In this document: one piece after another, positions 43,458 to 52,114 of the stretch
How positions within the stretch are numbered: position 1 is the first letter of the stretch
Layout of the letters: each line of letters begins with the position of its first letter
DNA from: Clostridiaceae bacterium
Lineage (GTDB): Bacteria; Bacillota; Clostridia; DSM-8532
DNA: 64,000 bases
Reading direction: 5' to 3'
NCBI GenBank assembly: GCA_012521705.1
Contig: JAAYLX010000041.1
Coordinates: 1 to 64,000 of the forward strand
Program-made: the position numbers and the translations under genes
Notes under the pieces: generated by a model
The model's input: the letters and a program-made list of their open reading frames with translations, nothing else
Database searches by the model: none
What the model was told of the DNA's origin: nothing

Positions 43458-44666
43458 ATGGCATGGTTTAATTGGGGAAAATCCAAAGACAAGAAAAAGG
43501 AAAAAGAGCAGATAATCCAGGAGCAGGAAGAATTCCAGGCCGATGTTGAGCAGGAATCTGAATGGGGCCAGCAGGAATCAGAGCTTGACAAGGAGGATCA
43601 GCCTGAATACGAACTTGAACAGGACATGACTGAACCCGAACAGGTTTCCCCGTCCCAATCTGAACTTGAAACTTTCAACGCCGGGTCCGAAGAGTCTGAG
43701 TCTGAAATATCAGAGGATGAAGCGGTTGAGGAAGAACTTCCAAAACAGAAGAAACCAAATCTATTTGACAGATTAAAAAGCGGCCTTAAGAAGACAAGGG
43801 ACTCAATAACCGACAAAATAGACCAGGTGCTGGTTTCATTCGGGAAAGTAGATGAGGACCTTTTTGAAGAATTGGAAGAAGCTTTGATAACTTCCGATAT
43901 GGGCATGGAAACCTCTCTGAGCATAATTTCAGAATTGAGGGAGAAAGTCAAAAAGGAAAAAATCACAAGCACTTCAGGCGTCAAACAGGCCATTATGGAT
44001 ATTATCGCTTCAAAACTTGAAGATGAAGATTCCGGTCTTAAGCTTAATACAAAACCGTCAGTCATAGTTATTATCGGAGTAAATGGCGTAGGAAAGACCA
44101 CCTCCATTGGTAAAATAGCATATTATCTTAAGGAACAGGGTAAAAAAGTGACTGTTGCTGCAGCCGACACATTCAGGGCTGCCGCCATAGACCAGCTTGA
44201 GATCTGGGCAAAGCGTGCAGGAGTAGGGATTATCAAGCATACTGAAGGGGCTGATCCTTCAGCGGTTATTTATGACGCTGTCCAGCACTGCAAATCAAAG
44301 GGTATCGATGTTCTTATATGCGATACAGCCGGCCGCCTTCATACAAAGAAGAACCTCATGGAGGAGCTGAAGAAAATCTTCCGCGTCATCCAGAGGGAAC
44401 TTCCGGATGCGGATATTGAGACCCTGCTGGTACTGGATGCTACTACAGGCCAGAACGCGGTTTCCCAGGCCAAGACTTTTTCAGAGGTCTCACAGCTTAC
44501 CGGTCTGGTACTGACAAAGCTTGACGGTACTGCCAAGGGCGGAATTATTGTTTCCATCAAGTCGGAACTCAATGTTCCGGTGAAATTTATCGGGGTTGGC
44601 GAGCAAATGTATGATCTGCAGCCATTTAACCCACATCTTTTTGTCAAGGCACTTTTCGACAACTGA
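43458..44666 (+). CDS. ftsY: Signal recognition particle receptor FtsY
   Basis: A 402-aa GTPase that receives SRP-ribosome complexes at the membrane. An acidic, Glu/Gln-rich N-terminal A domain (about 15-95) precedes the NG domain: G1 [23 protein letters not shown]3 [16 protein letters not shown] and G4 [15 protein letters not shown] lies upstream of ATG 43458. It follows smc by 97 bases and is probably in the same transcript. Normal for the family. Confidence 0.96.
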   Translation: MAWFNWGKSKDKKKEKEQIIQEQEEFQADVEQESEWGQQESELDKEDQPEYELEQDMTEPEQVSPSQSELETFNAGSEESESEISEDEAVEEELPKQKKPNLFDRLKSGLKKTRDSITDKIDQVLVSFGKVDEDLFEELEEALITSDMGMETSLSIISELREKVKKEKITSTSGVKQAIMDIIASKLEDEDSGLKLNTKPSVIVIIGVNGVGKTTSIGKIAYYLKEQGKKVTVAAADTFRAAAIDQLEIWAKRAGVGIIKHTEGADPSAVIYDAVQHCKSKGIDVLICDTAGRLHTKKNLMEELKKIFRVIQRELPDADIETLLVLDATTGQNAVSQAKTFSEVSQLTGLVLTKLDGTAKGGIIVSIKSELNVPVKFIGVGEQMYDLQPFNPHLFVKALFDN

Positions 44667-44762
44667 ATCTCTTAATTTTTCCTGGACTATGGTCATTTTG
44701 CTTAAATTTTGATTTGCAGCGGAGCAGTTTGTTAATTAAATGACAAATTTTTCTCTGCGCAC

Positions 44763-44791
44763 TTGACTTCACTTTAGTGAAGAGTTATTAT
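44763..44791 (+). promoter_or_regulatory. Promoter of the glycine riboswitch-serA unit
   Basis: TTGACT (44763-44768), 17-base spacer, TATTAT (44786-44791). The spacer contains CTTCAC-TTTA-GTGAAG (44767-44782), an inverted repeat that could be a repressor site or a weak terminator for ftsY. Confidence 0.7.
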
Positions 44792-44849
44792 TATTTTAAA
44801 TTTCTACCGAACTGACGAACTAACAGAACTGAATACTGTTTTCGGATGA

Positions 44850-45022
44850 CGGCTAAGGGAGAGCTGCTGAAATAAGCACACCGAAGGAGCAAATCTCTCA
44901 GGTAAACAGACCTTAGTCTGACGAACCTCTGGAGAGACCTTAAAAAGGCGCCGAAGGGGCAAATCCTGCATGGATGGCATATCCTGTAAGGATGATCTCT
45001 CAGGCAAAAGGACAGAGTGAAT
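44850..45022 (+). promoter_or_regulatory. Tandem glycine riboswitch (gcvT type)
   Basis: Two aptamers in a row. The first (about 44850-44945) has GGGAGAG, CACCGAAGGAGCAA and CTCTCAGGTAAA, with CTGGAGAGA near its end. The second (about 44946-45022) has GCGCCGAAGGGGCAA and CTCTCAGGCAAAAGGACAGAG. These are the conserved glycine aptamer blocks. A terminator follows and then serA, so high glycine probably stops serine/glycine synthesis. Confidence 0.92.
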
Positions 45023-45078
45023 TATTAGCATGTTAATCCATGCTTATTTGATTCATTTATTGAAAAGCTCTCATAGAG

Positions 45079-45109
45079 GTCAAACAAATATAAAAAGTTT
45101 GACTTTTTT
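45079..45109 (+). terminator. Riboswitch expression-platform terminator
   Basis: Stem GTCAAAC / GTTTGAC, loop AAATATAAAAA, followed by T6. It lies between the second aptamer and serA. Confidence 0.82.
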
Positions 45110-45226
45110 ATTTTCCATCTGGTTTTGTTTTTGATGTTTTGAGCCTATATAACGGCTCTGTCAAAGTAAATGGAATTTATATTGAGTTTACACCAATATA
45201 ACCTTGAAAGGACTGGAGGAAGTCTT

Positions 45227-46831
45227 ATGGCAAAAATAATTGTAACTGACAAAATGGCATCAAACGGTATTGACTATTTAAAGAGCAAGGGCTTCGAAGT
45301 TGACACCCCTTTTGGAATCTCCCATGAGGAACTGCTTGAAGTAATTGACCAATATGATGGTATTATCGTACGCAGCGCAACCAAAGTTAAAAAAGACGTA
45401 CTGGAACGCGGGAAAAATCTCAAAGTCGTAGGACGTGCCGGAAACGGTGTTGACAATATTGATGTTGAAGAATGTACCCGCAGGGGAATTACAGTTGTCA
45501 ATACCCCTGATGGAAATACAAACGCCGCTGCAGAATTGAGTGTCGCCCTTATTTATGCCGTCTTCAGAAATGTTCCCCAGGCATATCACGCTGCCAAGAA
45601 CAAGGACTTCAGAAGAAATAAATTCGTGGGCGAAGAACTCGAAGGTAAAGTTGCCGGTGTTATAGGACTTGGTAAAATCGGTTCCGTTGTTGCCAGAAAG
45701 CTTAAGGGAGCCGGAATGAAGGTTGTGGGTTATGACCCCTACATCACCGATGAGCGTGTTGCCGGATTAGGTGTAACTAGGGTAGAAACACTGGATGAAC
45801 TTTTGAAAATATCTGATGTAATTACCATACATATCCCCAAGACTCCTGAAAGCAAGAATCTGATCGGTGCGCGGGAGATTGCTTTATGCAAAAAAGGTGT
45901 ACGCATAGTAAACGTTGCCCGCGGCGGTATGATTGATGAAAAGGCGCTTTATGACGCCATTATCTCAGGACATGTGGCAGGAGCCGCCCTTGACGTACTT
46001 GAAGTTGAGCCTAACTTCACAAAAGCTCCTGAAGAACAGGATTTCTGGAATCCGTTGCTGGATTTGGATCAGGTAATCATCACACCTCATCTGGGCGCTT
46101 CTACAAAGGAAGCAACCCTGAACTGTTCATTGGGAGTTGCCCAAAATGTTGAAGCTGTTCTCAACGGCGAACTGATTGCCGCAGTCAACATGCCTCCTGT
46201 GGCCGGAGATATGGATGAACTCAAGCCTTACATAGACCTGGGAGAAAAACTGGGAGCTATTTATTATCAGGCTGAAAAGGAGAGAGTGCACAAGCTTGAA
46301 GTTATATACAGCGGTGACATTGTTGACAAGCCCACAAAGATGGTAACTCTTGCAATAGTTAAAGGATTCCTTTCTGCTGTAAGTGAAACCGAAGTCAATT
46401 ATGTTAACGCCACACTGAGACTTAAAGAGCTTGGAGTTGAACTGGTGGAAAGCAAGTCCAGCCAGCTTGAGAAATATACCAACCTTATAACCGTAAAATT
46501 CTACAGGAAGACCAATGCAATTTCCGTATCAGGAACAGTTTTTGCCAAAGATGCCATACGTATTGTTGACTTCTTCGGATACAAACTTGACTTTGAACCC
46601 ACAGCACATGTGATTGCCCTTCAGAATATTGACGTACCGGGCATCATAGGAAAAATCGGTACACTTTTGGGCGAGAAGAATATAAATATTGCTGCGATGC
46701 AGTGGGGCCGCAAGGAAAAAGGAACCAAGGCAGTATCATTTGTAAGTGTTGACAGCGAGATTTCCGATGAACTGCTTGATGAACTCAGAAAGATTGACGG
46801 TGTTTTAAAAGCTTCAAGACTTAACTTTTAA
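45227..46831 (+). CDS. serA: D-3-phosphoglycerate dehydrogenase
   Basis: A 534-aa long-form SerA, first enzyme of serine synthesis from 3-phosphoglycerate. The NAD-binding core has GVIGLGKIGSVVARKLKG (about 145-162), catalytic Arg region NVARGGMIDE and HLGASTKEA. An intervening (ASB) domain spans about 320-450 and a C-terminal ACT domain (about 460-534, HVIALQNIDVPGIIGKIGTLLGEKNINIAAM) allows feedback by serine. ATG 45227 follows CTGGAGGA; the longer frame from 45170 lacks a site. Expression is set by the glycine riboswitch upstream, so the pathway is sensed at both glycine and serine. Monocistronic. Confidence 0.95.
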   Translation: MAKIIVTDKMASNGIDYLKSKGFEVDTPFGISHEELLEVIDQYDGIIVRSATKVKKDVLERGKNLKVVGRAGNGVDNIDVEECTRRGITVVNTPDGNTNAAAELSVALIYAVFRNVPQAYHAAKNKDFRRNKFVGEELEGKVAGVIGLGKIGSVVARKLKGAGMKVVGYDPYITDERVAGLGVTRVETLDELLKISDVITIHIPKTPESKNLIGAREIALCKKGVRIVNVARGGMIDEKALYDAIISGHVAGAALDVLEVEPNFTKAPEEQDFWNPLLDLDQVIITPHLGASTKEATLNCSLGVAQNVEAVLNGELIAAVNMPPVAGDMDELKPYIDLGEKLGAIYYQAEKERVHKLEVIYSGDIVDKPTKMVTLAIVKGFLSAVSETEVNYVNATLRLKELGVELVESKSSQLEKYTNLITVKFYRKTNAISVSGTVFAKDAIRIVDFFGYKLDFEPTAHVIALQNIDVPGIIGKIGTLLGEKNINIAAMQWGRKEKGTKAVSFVSVDSEISDELLDELRKIDGVLKASRLNF

Positions 46832-46839
46832 CTGACACG

Positions 46840-46863
46840 AGGGGCGGATTATCCGCCCCTTTT
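46840..46863 (+). terminator. Terminator of serA
   Basis: Stem AGGGGCGGA / TCCGCCCCT, loop TTA, then T4. Confidence 0.9.
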
Positions 46864-46898
46864 CATTTTAAAACCATACAGTCAGATTATTGTCATAT

Positions 46899-46990
46899 TA
46901 TAAACCATCTTCTGTTTGATATACGGTTTACTCTGTTATAAACTATCTTCTGCCCAATAAGCGGCCTTTCCTTATATAATCAGTCTTCTC
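46899..46990. repeat. Three degenerate repeats with a 38-base period
   Basis: TATAAACCATCTTCTG (46899), TATAAACTATCTTCTG (46937) and TATAATCAGTCTTCTC (46975) begin units exactly 38 bases apart. The rest of the 348-base gap 46832-47180 is AT-rich with a TATAAT near 47132 that may serve rimO. Confidence 0.5.
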
Positions 46991-47180
46991 TTTTAAGAAC
47001 AATATTCCCTTTTGTGAAAGTCTTATCACTGCCCGAATAATTCAAGATTCTGATTAAGTATTTATTTTGCAAATACTGTATGTTTTTGGACTTTAATTAA
47101 ATATTCCACTTTCATAAAAAATAGGTTTATAATATAATTTATGCGATTATCTATTCAGCTTAAACGGAAGGAGTATTTTA

Positions 47181-48533
47181 TTGAATCAAAAAATAGGTCT
47201 GATTTCTTTGGGTTGCCCCAAAAATCTTGTAGACAGTGAAATAATGATGGGCATAATTAAGGACGAGGGCTTTGAGATAACTACAGACCTTCAAACAGCT
47301 CATATTATTATTGTAAATACCTGTGCATTTATAGGTGATGCCAAAGAAGAAGCAGTCACAACCATTCTTGATGCTGCACAGTACAAGAATGACGGAAATC
47401 TTGAATGCCTCATTGTGACAGGCTGTCTTGCGGAAAGATACAAAGAAGAGATTATTAAAGAGATTCCTGAGGTAGATATTGTAATTGGAACAGGAAGTAT
47501 CGGAAAATTGGCCGAAATAATAGAAAACCGCAGTAAGAACAACTTGCCACAGAGAATATATACCGATTTGCCTGACAAAGTGGATTATCTGGATTCCGAG
47601 AGACTTTTAAGTGATGACAAGCCTTACGCATACCTAAAGATTGCAGAAGGCTGTGACAACCATTGTACTTATTGCGTTATTCCAAGTTTGAGGGGCGCAT
47701 ACAGAAGCAGAACCATTGAGAGTATTGCAAAGGAAGCAAAATCACTGGCAAAGCAGAATAAGAAAGAAATAGTCCTTGTGGCACAGGATGTAACCAACTA
47801 CGGAACGGATAATTATGGTGAGAAGAAGCTTGTTGCCCTTATACAGGAATTAAGCAAAATTGAAGACATAGAGCGGATAAGGCTTCTTTATTGCTACCCC
47901 GAATTAATAGATGACTCTCTGATTAAAGAGATGCGCGATAATCCCAAACTGTGCAAGTACTTTGATATCCCAATCCAGCATATTTCGGACAAAGTGCTGA
48001 AAGCCATGGGCAGGAGGGGCACAAAGGAATACATCATTAACCTGATTAAAAAAATTCGTACAGAGATACCGGATGTTACTTTGAGGACCACGCTTATCGC
48101 AGGCTTTCCGGGTGAAACCGAAGAGGACTTTAAAGAACTGTGTGAGTTTGTTGAAGAAATGAAATTTGAGCACCTTGGAGTATTTGCTTATTCCAGGGAA
48201 GAAGGTACTCCGGCGGGAAAAATGAAAGGTCAATTGCCCAGGAAAGTCAAGCATGCCCGTAGAAACGCCATAATGGAAATACAGCAGCAGAATGTTGAGA
48301 AATATAATAGTTCACGTATTGGCAAAATATATGATACAATTATTGATGGAGTGGCGGATGATGGTATATTCTACATCGGGCGTTCCCAGGCCGAGGCTCC
48401 TGAGATAGACCCTGTAATATACCTTACGTCTTCCGAGCCTCTGGAAACCGGTGCGGTTGTGCCCGTTGTGATACACTGCGCAGACGGTTATGACCTTGTC
48501 GGAGAGGCAAGACTGGATAATCTGAATAAATGA
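47181..48533 (+). CDS. rimO: Ribosomal protein S12 methylthiotransferase RimO
   Basis: A 450-aa radical-SAM enzyme that adds a methylthio group to an Asp of ribosomal protein S12. N-terminal cluster cysteines are in LGCPKNLVDSE, NTCAFI and TGCLAERY. The radical-SAM motif is CDNHCTYC (about 155-162) and a C-terminal TRAM domain (about 385-448) closes the protein. The sequence SLGCPKNLVDSE separates RimO from MiaB. TTG 47181 has GGAAGGAG at 8-9 bases. It overlaps pgsA by 4 bases (ATGA). Confidence 0.95.
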   Translation: MNQKIGLISLGCPKNLVDSEIMMGIIKDEGFEITTDLQTAHIIIVNTCAFIGDAKEEAVTTILDAAQYKNDGNLECLIVTGCLAERYKEEIIKEIPEVDIVIGTGSIGKLAEIIENRSKNNLPQRIYTDLPDKVDYLDSERLLSDDKPYAYLKIAEGCDNHCTYCVIPSLRGAYRSRTIESIAKEAKSLAKQNKKEIVLVAQDVTNYGTDNYGEKKLVALIQELSKIEDIERIRLLYCYPELIDDSLIKEMRDNPKLCKYFDIPIQHISDKVLKAMGRRGTKEYIINLIKKIRTEIPDVTLRTTLIAGFPGETEEDFKELCEFVEEMKFEHLGVFAYSREEGTPAGKMKGQLPRKVKHARRNAIMEIQQQNVEKYNSSRIGKIYDTIIDGVADDGIFYIGRSQAEAPEIDPVIYLTSSEPLETGAVVPVVIHCADGYDLVGEARLDNLNK

Positions 48534-49165
48534 CCGGTGAGTTACAAAGTACCGGTAAAAATAATAATGAAGAATGGTGGCAATCAGTTATGAATCTCCC
48601 TAATAAAATTACTATGATCAGAATTATTGCAACACCTGTCTTCTTATTTTTTCTGGTTCCGGGATGGTTCGGACAATTCCTGGGACTGGACAATTGGGGA
48701 AGATATGCTGCAACAGTGATTTTTGTTTTGGCGGCCCTGACTGATATGATAGATGGGAAAATAGCGAGAAAGTACAAACTTGTGTCCGAACTGGGAAAAT
48801 TCCTTGACCCCATTGCTGACAAGCTCCTTGTTACATCAGCGCTTATCGCATTTTTATGGACTGACCCGGAAAAAATATCGGTATGGGCGGTATTTATTAT
48901 TGTAGCCCGGGAATTTATTGTTTCGGGGCTGAGGCTGGTTGCAGCGGCCCAGGGTGTGGTTATCGCGGCCGATAAACTGGGCAAGCTGAAGACTGTAGTT
49001 CAGATTGCTGCCATTGTGGTAATTTTGATAAATGATTTCCCTTTCTCGCTCATAACAACCATCTCTGTTGGAAAGATACTGATGGACCTGGCGGTAATCC
49101 TGACCATTGTTTCAGGAATAAATTACATGCAGAAAAATTTCAGGATATTAGTGCCCCAAAAGTAG
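48530..49165 (+). CDS. pgsA: CDP-diacylglycerol-glycerol-3-phosphate 3-phosphatidyltransferase
   Basis: A membrane enzyme (211 aa from ATG 48530) that makes phosphatidylglycerol phosphate. The CDP-alcohol phosphotransferase motif DMIDGKIARKYKLVSELGKFLDPIADK carries all required Asp and Gly. Four to five hydrophobic helices are seen. ATG 48530 overlaps the rimO stop, allowing coupling, but the family N-terminus MNLPNKITMIRI begins at ATG 48590, so the first 20 residues may not be translated. It is in an operon with rimO. Confidence 0.94.
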   Translation: MTGELQSTGKNNNEEWWQSVMNLPNKITMIRIIATPVFLFFLVPGWFGQFLGLDNWGRYAATVIFVLAALTDMIDGKIARKYKLVSELGKFLDPIADKLLVTSALIAFLWTDPEKISVWAVFIIVAREFIVSGLRLVAAAQGVVIAADKLGKLKTVVQIAAIVVILINDFPFSLITTISVGKILMDLAVILTIVSGINYMQKNFRILVPQK

Positions 49166-49203
49166 GACGATATATATCCCGTCCTCCTGATTTATCAATA
49201 ATC

Positions 49204-49232
49204 TTTACATGATTTACTTTCTATGCTAAAAT
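49204..49232 (+). promoter_or_regulatory. Promoter of rpsO
   Basis: TTTACA (49204-49209), 17-base spacer, TAAAAT (49227-49232). The predicted leader is about 80 bases. Confidence 0.65.
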
Positions 49233-49245
49233 ATTTAAGTCTTTG

Positions 49246-49300
49246 AACCGGATGCGCGGATATTGGTTGCTCCGGCCGTATTCTGGGCGTTCGGCAATTT
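49246..49300 (+). promoter_or_regulatory. Possible S15-binding leader of rpsO
   Basis: GC-rich against the AT-rich surroundings; CCGGA (49248-49252) can pair with TCCGG (49271-49275), and further G/C segments follow before GAAAGGAGTG. S15 controls its own mRNA in several bacteria, so this could be the target; I see no match to a specific known S15 leader class. Confidence 0.3.
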
Positions 49301-49320
49301 ATTGAAAGGAGTGTTTTTTT

Positions 49321-49584
49321 ATGGAAAAAACCAACAAACAGCAAATTATCGAAGCTTTTGCAACCCATGAAGGTGACACAGGTTCACCGGAAGTACAGGT
49401 TGCACTGTTGACCGACAGAATCAATCGTCTTACTGAGCACCTTAAAACTCACAAGAAAGACCACCACTCCCGTCGTGGACTTCTGAAAATGGTTGGTGCC
49501 AGAAGGAACATGTTAAATTATCTTATGAAGAAAGATATTAACAGATACCGCGAATTGATTGCAAAACTGGATCTCAGAAAATAA
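49321..49584 (+). CDS. rpsO: 30S ribosomal protein S15
   Basis: An 87-aa protein of normal length. Family signatures are [38 protein letters not shown] and [21 protein letters not shown]. It binds 16S rRNA early in 30S assembly. GAAAGGAGTG precedes ATG 49321. It is followed by a terminator and then pnp, the widely conserved rpsO-pnp order. Confidence 0.98.
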   Translation: MEKTNKQQIIEAFATHEGDTGSPEVQVALLTDRINRLTEHLKTHKKDHHSRRGLLKMVGARRNMLNYLMKKDINRYRELIAKLDLRK

Positions 49585-49589
49585 GTAGG

Positions 49590-49611
49590 AGGGCGGAGTT
49601 TCCGCCCTTTT
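49590..49611 (+). terminator. Terminator of rpsO
   Basis: Stem AGGGCGGA / TCCGCCCT, loop GTT, then T4. Probably leaky if pnp shares the rpsO promoter. Confidence 0.85.
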
Positions 49612-49718
49612 GGCTATTGGTAATAATTTATTCGGTGTTTTGGCTTTTCACCGTATTTATAAAAGCCTGAAAGGTTAAAATAAAAATAATTAATCAAATA
49701 AAAATAGCACCGATTCTG

Positions 49719-49798
49719 CGGGTCAAGTAAACAGAAGATCAGAGAAGAGGATTGCCATCCTTATGGGTTCCTGTTCCCTGACCTTTTGTCTTGACCCG
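49719..49798 (+). promoter_or_regulatory. Long stem-loop in the pnp leader
   Basis: An 80-base near-continuous hairpin: 49719-49727 pairs with 49790-49798 (CGGGTCAAG), 49731-49737 with 49783-49789, then TCAG, GAA, AGGA and a CCAT/ATGG tip, about 31 pairs in all with few mismatches. No T-tract follows, so it is not a terminator. A second small hairpin CCGGC/GCCGG comes next. In E. coli a pnp leader stem cut by RNase III drives autoregulation; a similar role here is inference. Confidence 0.7.
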
Positions 49799-49865
49799 GC
49801 GGTTATTGATGCCGGTTCATTTTGCCGGACAGTAACTTTCGGAGTCGGAGAAAAGGAGATGACGT

Positions 49866-51971
49866 ATGAAAAAAACATATAGTTTGGATGTTGCCGGACG
49901 CACTGTTACAGTGGAAACCGGACAATTGGCACAGCTTGCAAATGGTTCTGCCTTGGTTCGTTATGGTGATACTGTTGTGCTTTCCACCGTAACAGCATCT
50001 AAACAGCCCAGGGAAGGTATTGATTTCTTCCCCTTAAGTGTAGATTATGAAGAAAAACTTTATTCAGTCGGAAAAATTCCCGGCGGATTTATTAAACGTG
50101 AAGGCAAACCTACAGAGAAAGCTATTCTGACATCCCGTGTAATTGACAGACAGATGCGTCCAAGATTCCCCAAGGATCTTCGCAATGATGTCGTCATTGT
50201 AAATACAGTTCTTTCTGTTGAACAGGACAATTCTCCTGAGTTTGCCGCAATTCTTGGTACTGCGGTAGCACTTTGCATTTCCGATATTCCGTTCAATGGA
50301 CCTATAGCAGGCGTTATACTTGGACTTGTGGACGGCAAGGTTGTCATTAACCCGACAACTGAGCAAAGGGCAAAGAGTGATATGTATGTTACCCTTTCCG
50401 CAGACAGGGAAAAGATCGTCATGATTGAAGCCGGCGCCAATGAGGTTCCGGATGAAGTTATGTTCGAAGCCATAAAGGTCGGACATGAAGAGATTAAGCG
50501 CATTATTGATTTCATAGATGAAATTGTAAAAGACATAGGCAAACCCAAATTCGAATACGAGTCCAATGAAGTTCCTGAAGATATATGGAATGCCGTTTAT
50601 GAAATGGCTAAGGACGAAATGAAGGAAGCCATCCAGAATGCCGACAAGGAAATCCGTGAAGCGCAGGTGGATGCTGTTTGCCAGAAAGTTCAGGAAGCGC
50701 TTGCAGAGACTTTCCCGGAACAGAGTCTGAAAATTGGGGAAGCTTTGTATAAGCTCCAGAAAAAAATTGTAAGATCCATGATTTTAGATGAGCATAAGAG
50801 GGTTGACGGAAGATCCCTTATGGAAATCCGTCCTCTTTCTGCAGAGGTTGGACTCCTGCCGAGGACCCATGGTTCCGCCCTGTTCCAGCGCTGCCAGACT
50901 CAGGTATTGACCAATGTAACCTTAGGTCCTTTGAGCGATGTTCAGATGCTTGACGGGGTTGATCTTGAAGAGCAAAAACGCTATATACATCACTACAACT
51001 TCCCTTCATTCTCAGTTGGTGAAGCAAGAAGCTCAAGGGGACCCGGACGCCGTGAAATAGGCCATGGCGCATTGGCGGAAAGAGCTTTGGAGCCTGTTAT
51101 TCCAAGCGAAGAAGAATTCCCGTATGCAATCAGGCTCGTATCTGAAGTATTGATGTCCAATGGTTCCACATCCCAGGGAAGCGTTTGCGCAAGCACATTG
51201 GCACTTATGGATGCGGGTGTGCCCATTAAGGCTCCCGTTGCCGGTATCTCTTCCGGACTTGTAGTGGATGAGGAAAACCCCGACAGATTTGTGACATTTA
51301 TGGATATTCAGGGCATAGAAGACTTCTTTGGCGACATGGACTTCAAAGTGGCAGGAACCAAAAAAGGTATTACCGCCATCCAGGTTGACATAAAGGTTGA
51401 AGGACTGAGCTACGAGATTATTCGTCAGGCCTTTGAAATTACTAAAAAAGGCCGCTTTCAGATTCTTGACGAGTGTATGTTGCCGGTTATTTCCGAGCCG
51501 CGTAAGAGTCTTTCACCATACGCGCCCAAGATCTATCAGACCAAGATTGATGTTGATAAGATCCGTGAGGTTATTGGCCCCGGCGGAAAAGTCATCAATA
51601 AGATAATTGCCGAGACAGGTGTTAAAATTGACATTAGTGAAGATGGTTCTGTTTATGTCGCAACCACCGACGAGGCAAACGGCACCAAGGCTATCAAGAT
51701 AATTGAAGGTATTGCCGGTGAAGTTGAACCGGGTACCGTTTATACCGGAAAGGTGACAAGAATAATGAACTTTGGTGCATTTGTTGAGTTCCTCCCTGGT
51801 AAAGAAGGACTCGTCCATATTTCAAAACTTGACACCAAGCGTGTAAACAAGGTTGAGGACGTAGTTAACGTTGGCGATGAGATTGAAGTCAAGGTTCTTG
51901 ACATTGACAAGCAGGGAAGAATTAATCTTTCCAGAAAAGATGCCCTCGTTGACCAGGAAAAAGACCATTAA
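49866..51971 (+). CDS. pnp: Polyribonucleotide nucleotidyltransferase
   Basis: A 701-aa phosphorolytic 3'-5' exoribonuclease. Two RNase PH domains (about 10-225 and 310-540, the second with [30 protein letters not shown]), an all-helical linker, a KH domain ([20 protein letters not shown], about 555-615) and a C-terminal S1 domain ([31 protein letters not shown], about 620-690). Full length and intact. AAAGGAG is upstream of ATG 49866. It lies after rpsO with a structured leader that may set its level. Confidence 0.97.
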   Translation: MKKTYSLDVAGRTVTVETGQLAQLANGSALVRYGDTVVLSTVTASKQPREGIDFFPLSVDYEEKLYSVGKIPGGFIKREGKPTEKAILTSRVIDRQMRPRFPKDLRNDVVIVNTVLSVEQDNSPEFAAILGTAVALCISDIPFNGPIAGVILGLVDGKVVINPTTEQRAKSDMYVTLSADREKIVMIEAGANEVPDEVMFEAIKVGHEEIKRIIDFIDEIVKDIGKPKFEYESNEVPEDIWNAVYEMAKDEMKEAIQNADKEIREAQVDAVCQKVQEALAETFPEQSLKIGEALYKLQKKIVRSMILDEHKRVDGRSLMEIRPLSAEVGLLPRTHGSALFQRCQTQVLTNVTLGPLSDVQMLDGVDLEEQKRYIHHYNFPSFSVGEARSSRGPGRREIGHGALAERALEPVIPSEEEFPYAIRLVSEVLMSNGSTSQGSVCASTLALMDAGVPIKAPVAGISSGLVVDEENPDRFVTFMDIQGIEDFFGDMDFKVAGTKKGITAIQVDIKVEGLSYEIIRQAFEITKKGRFQILDECMLPVISEPRKSLSPYAPKIYQTKIDVDKIREVIGPGGKVINKIIAETGVKIDISEDGSVYVATTDEANGTKAIKIIEGIAGEVEPGTVYTGKVTRIMNFGAFVEFLPGKEGLVHISKLDTKRVNKVEDVVNVGDEIEVKVLDIDKQGRINLSRKDALVDQEKDH

Positions 51972-52027
51972 TAATGCAAAAGAGAAATTGAGACTTAAAA
52001 TTCCCAAATAATCAATGAAGTTTATCA

Positions 52028-52055
52028 AAGGCCAGGTTTTATAGCCTGGTCTTTT
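52028..52055 (+). terminator. Terminator of pnp
   Basis: Stem AGGCCAGG / CCTGGTCT (one G-U), then T5. Confidence 0.85.
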
Positions 52056-52114
52056 TGATTTCAGATGTTTATTTGCGCTGTAACATGGTAAAATCTTAAG
52101 GTGAGAGGTGTGTT

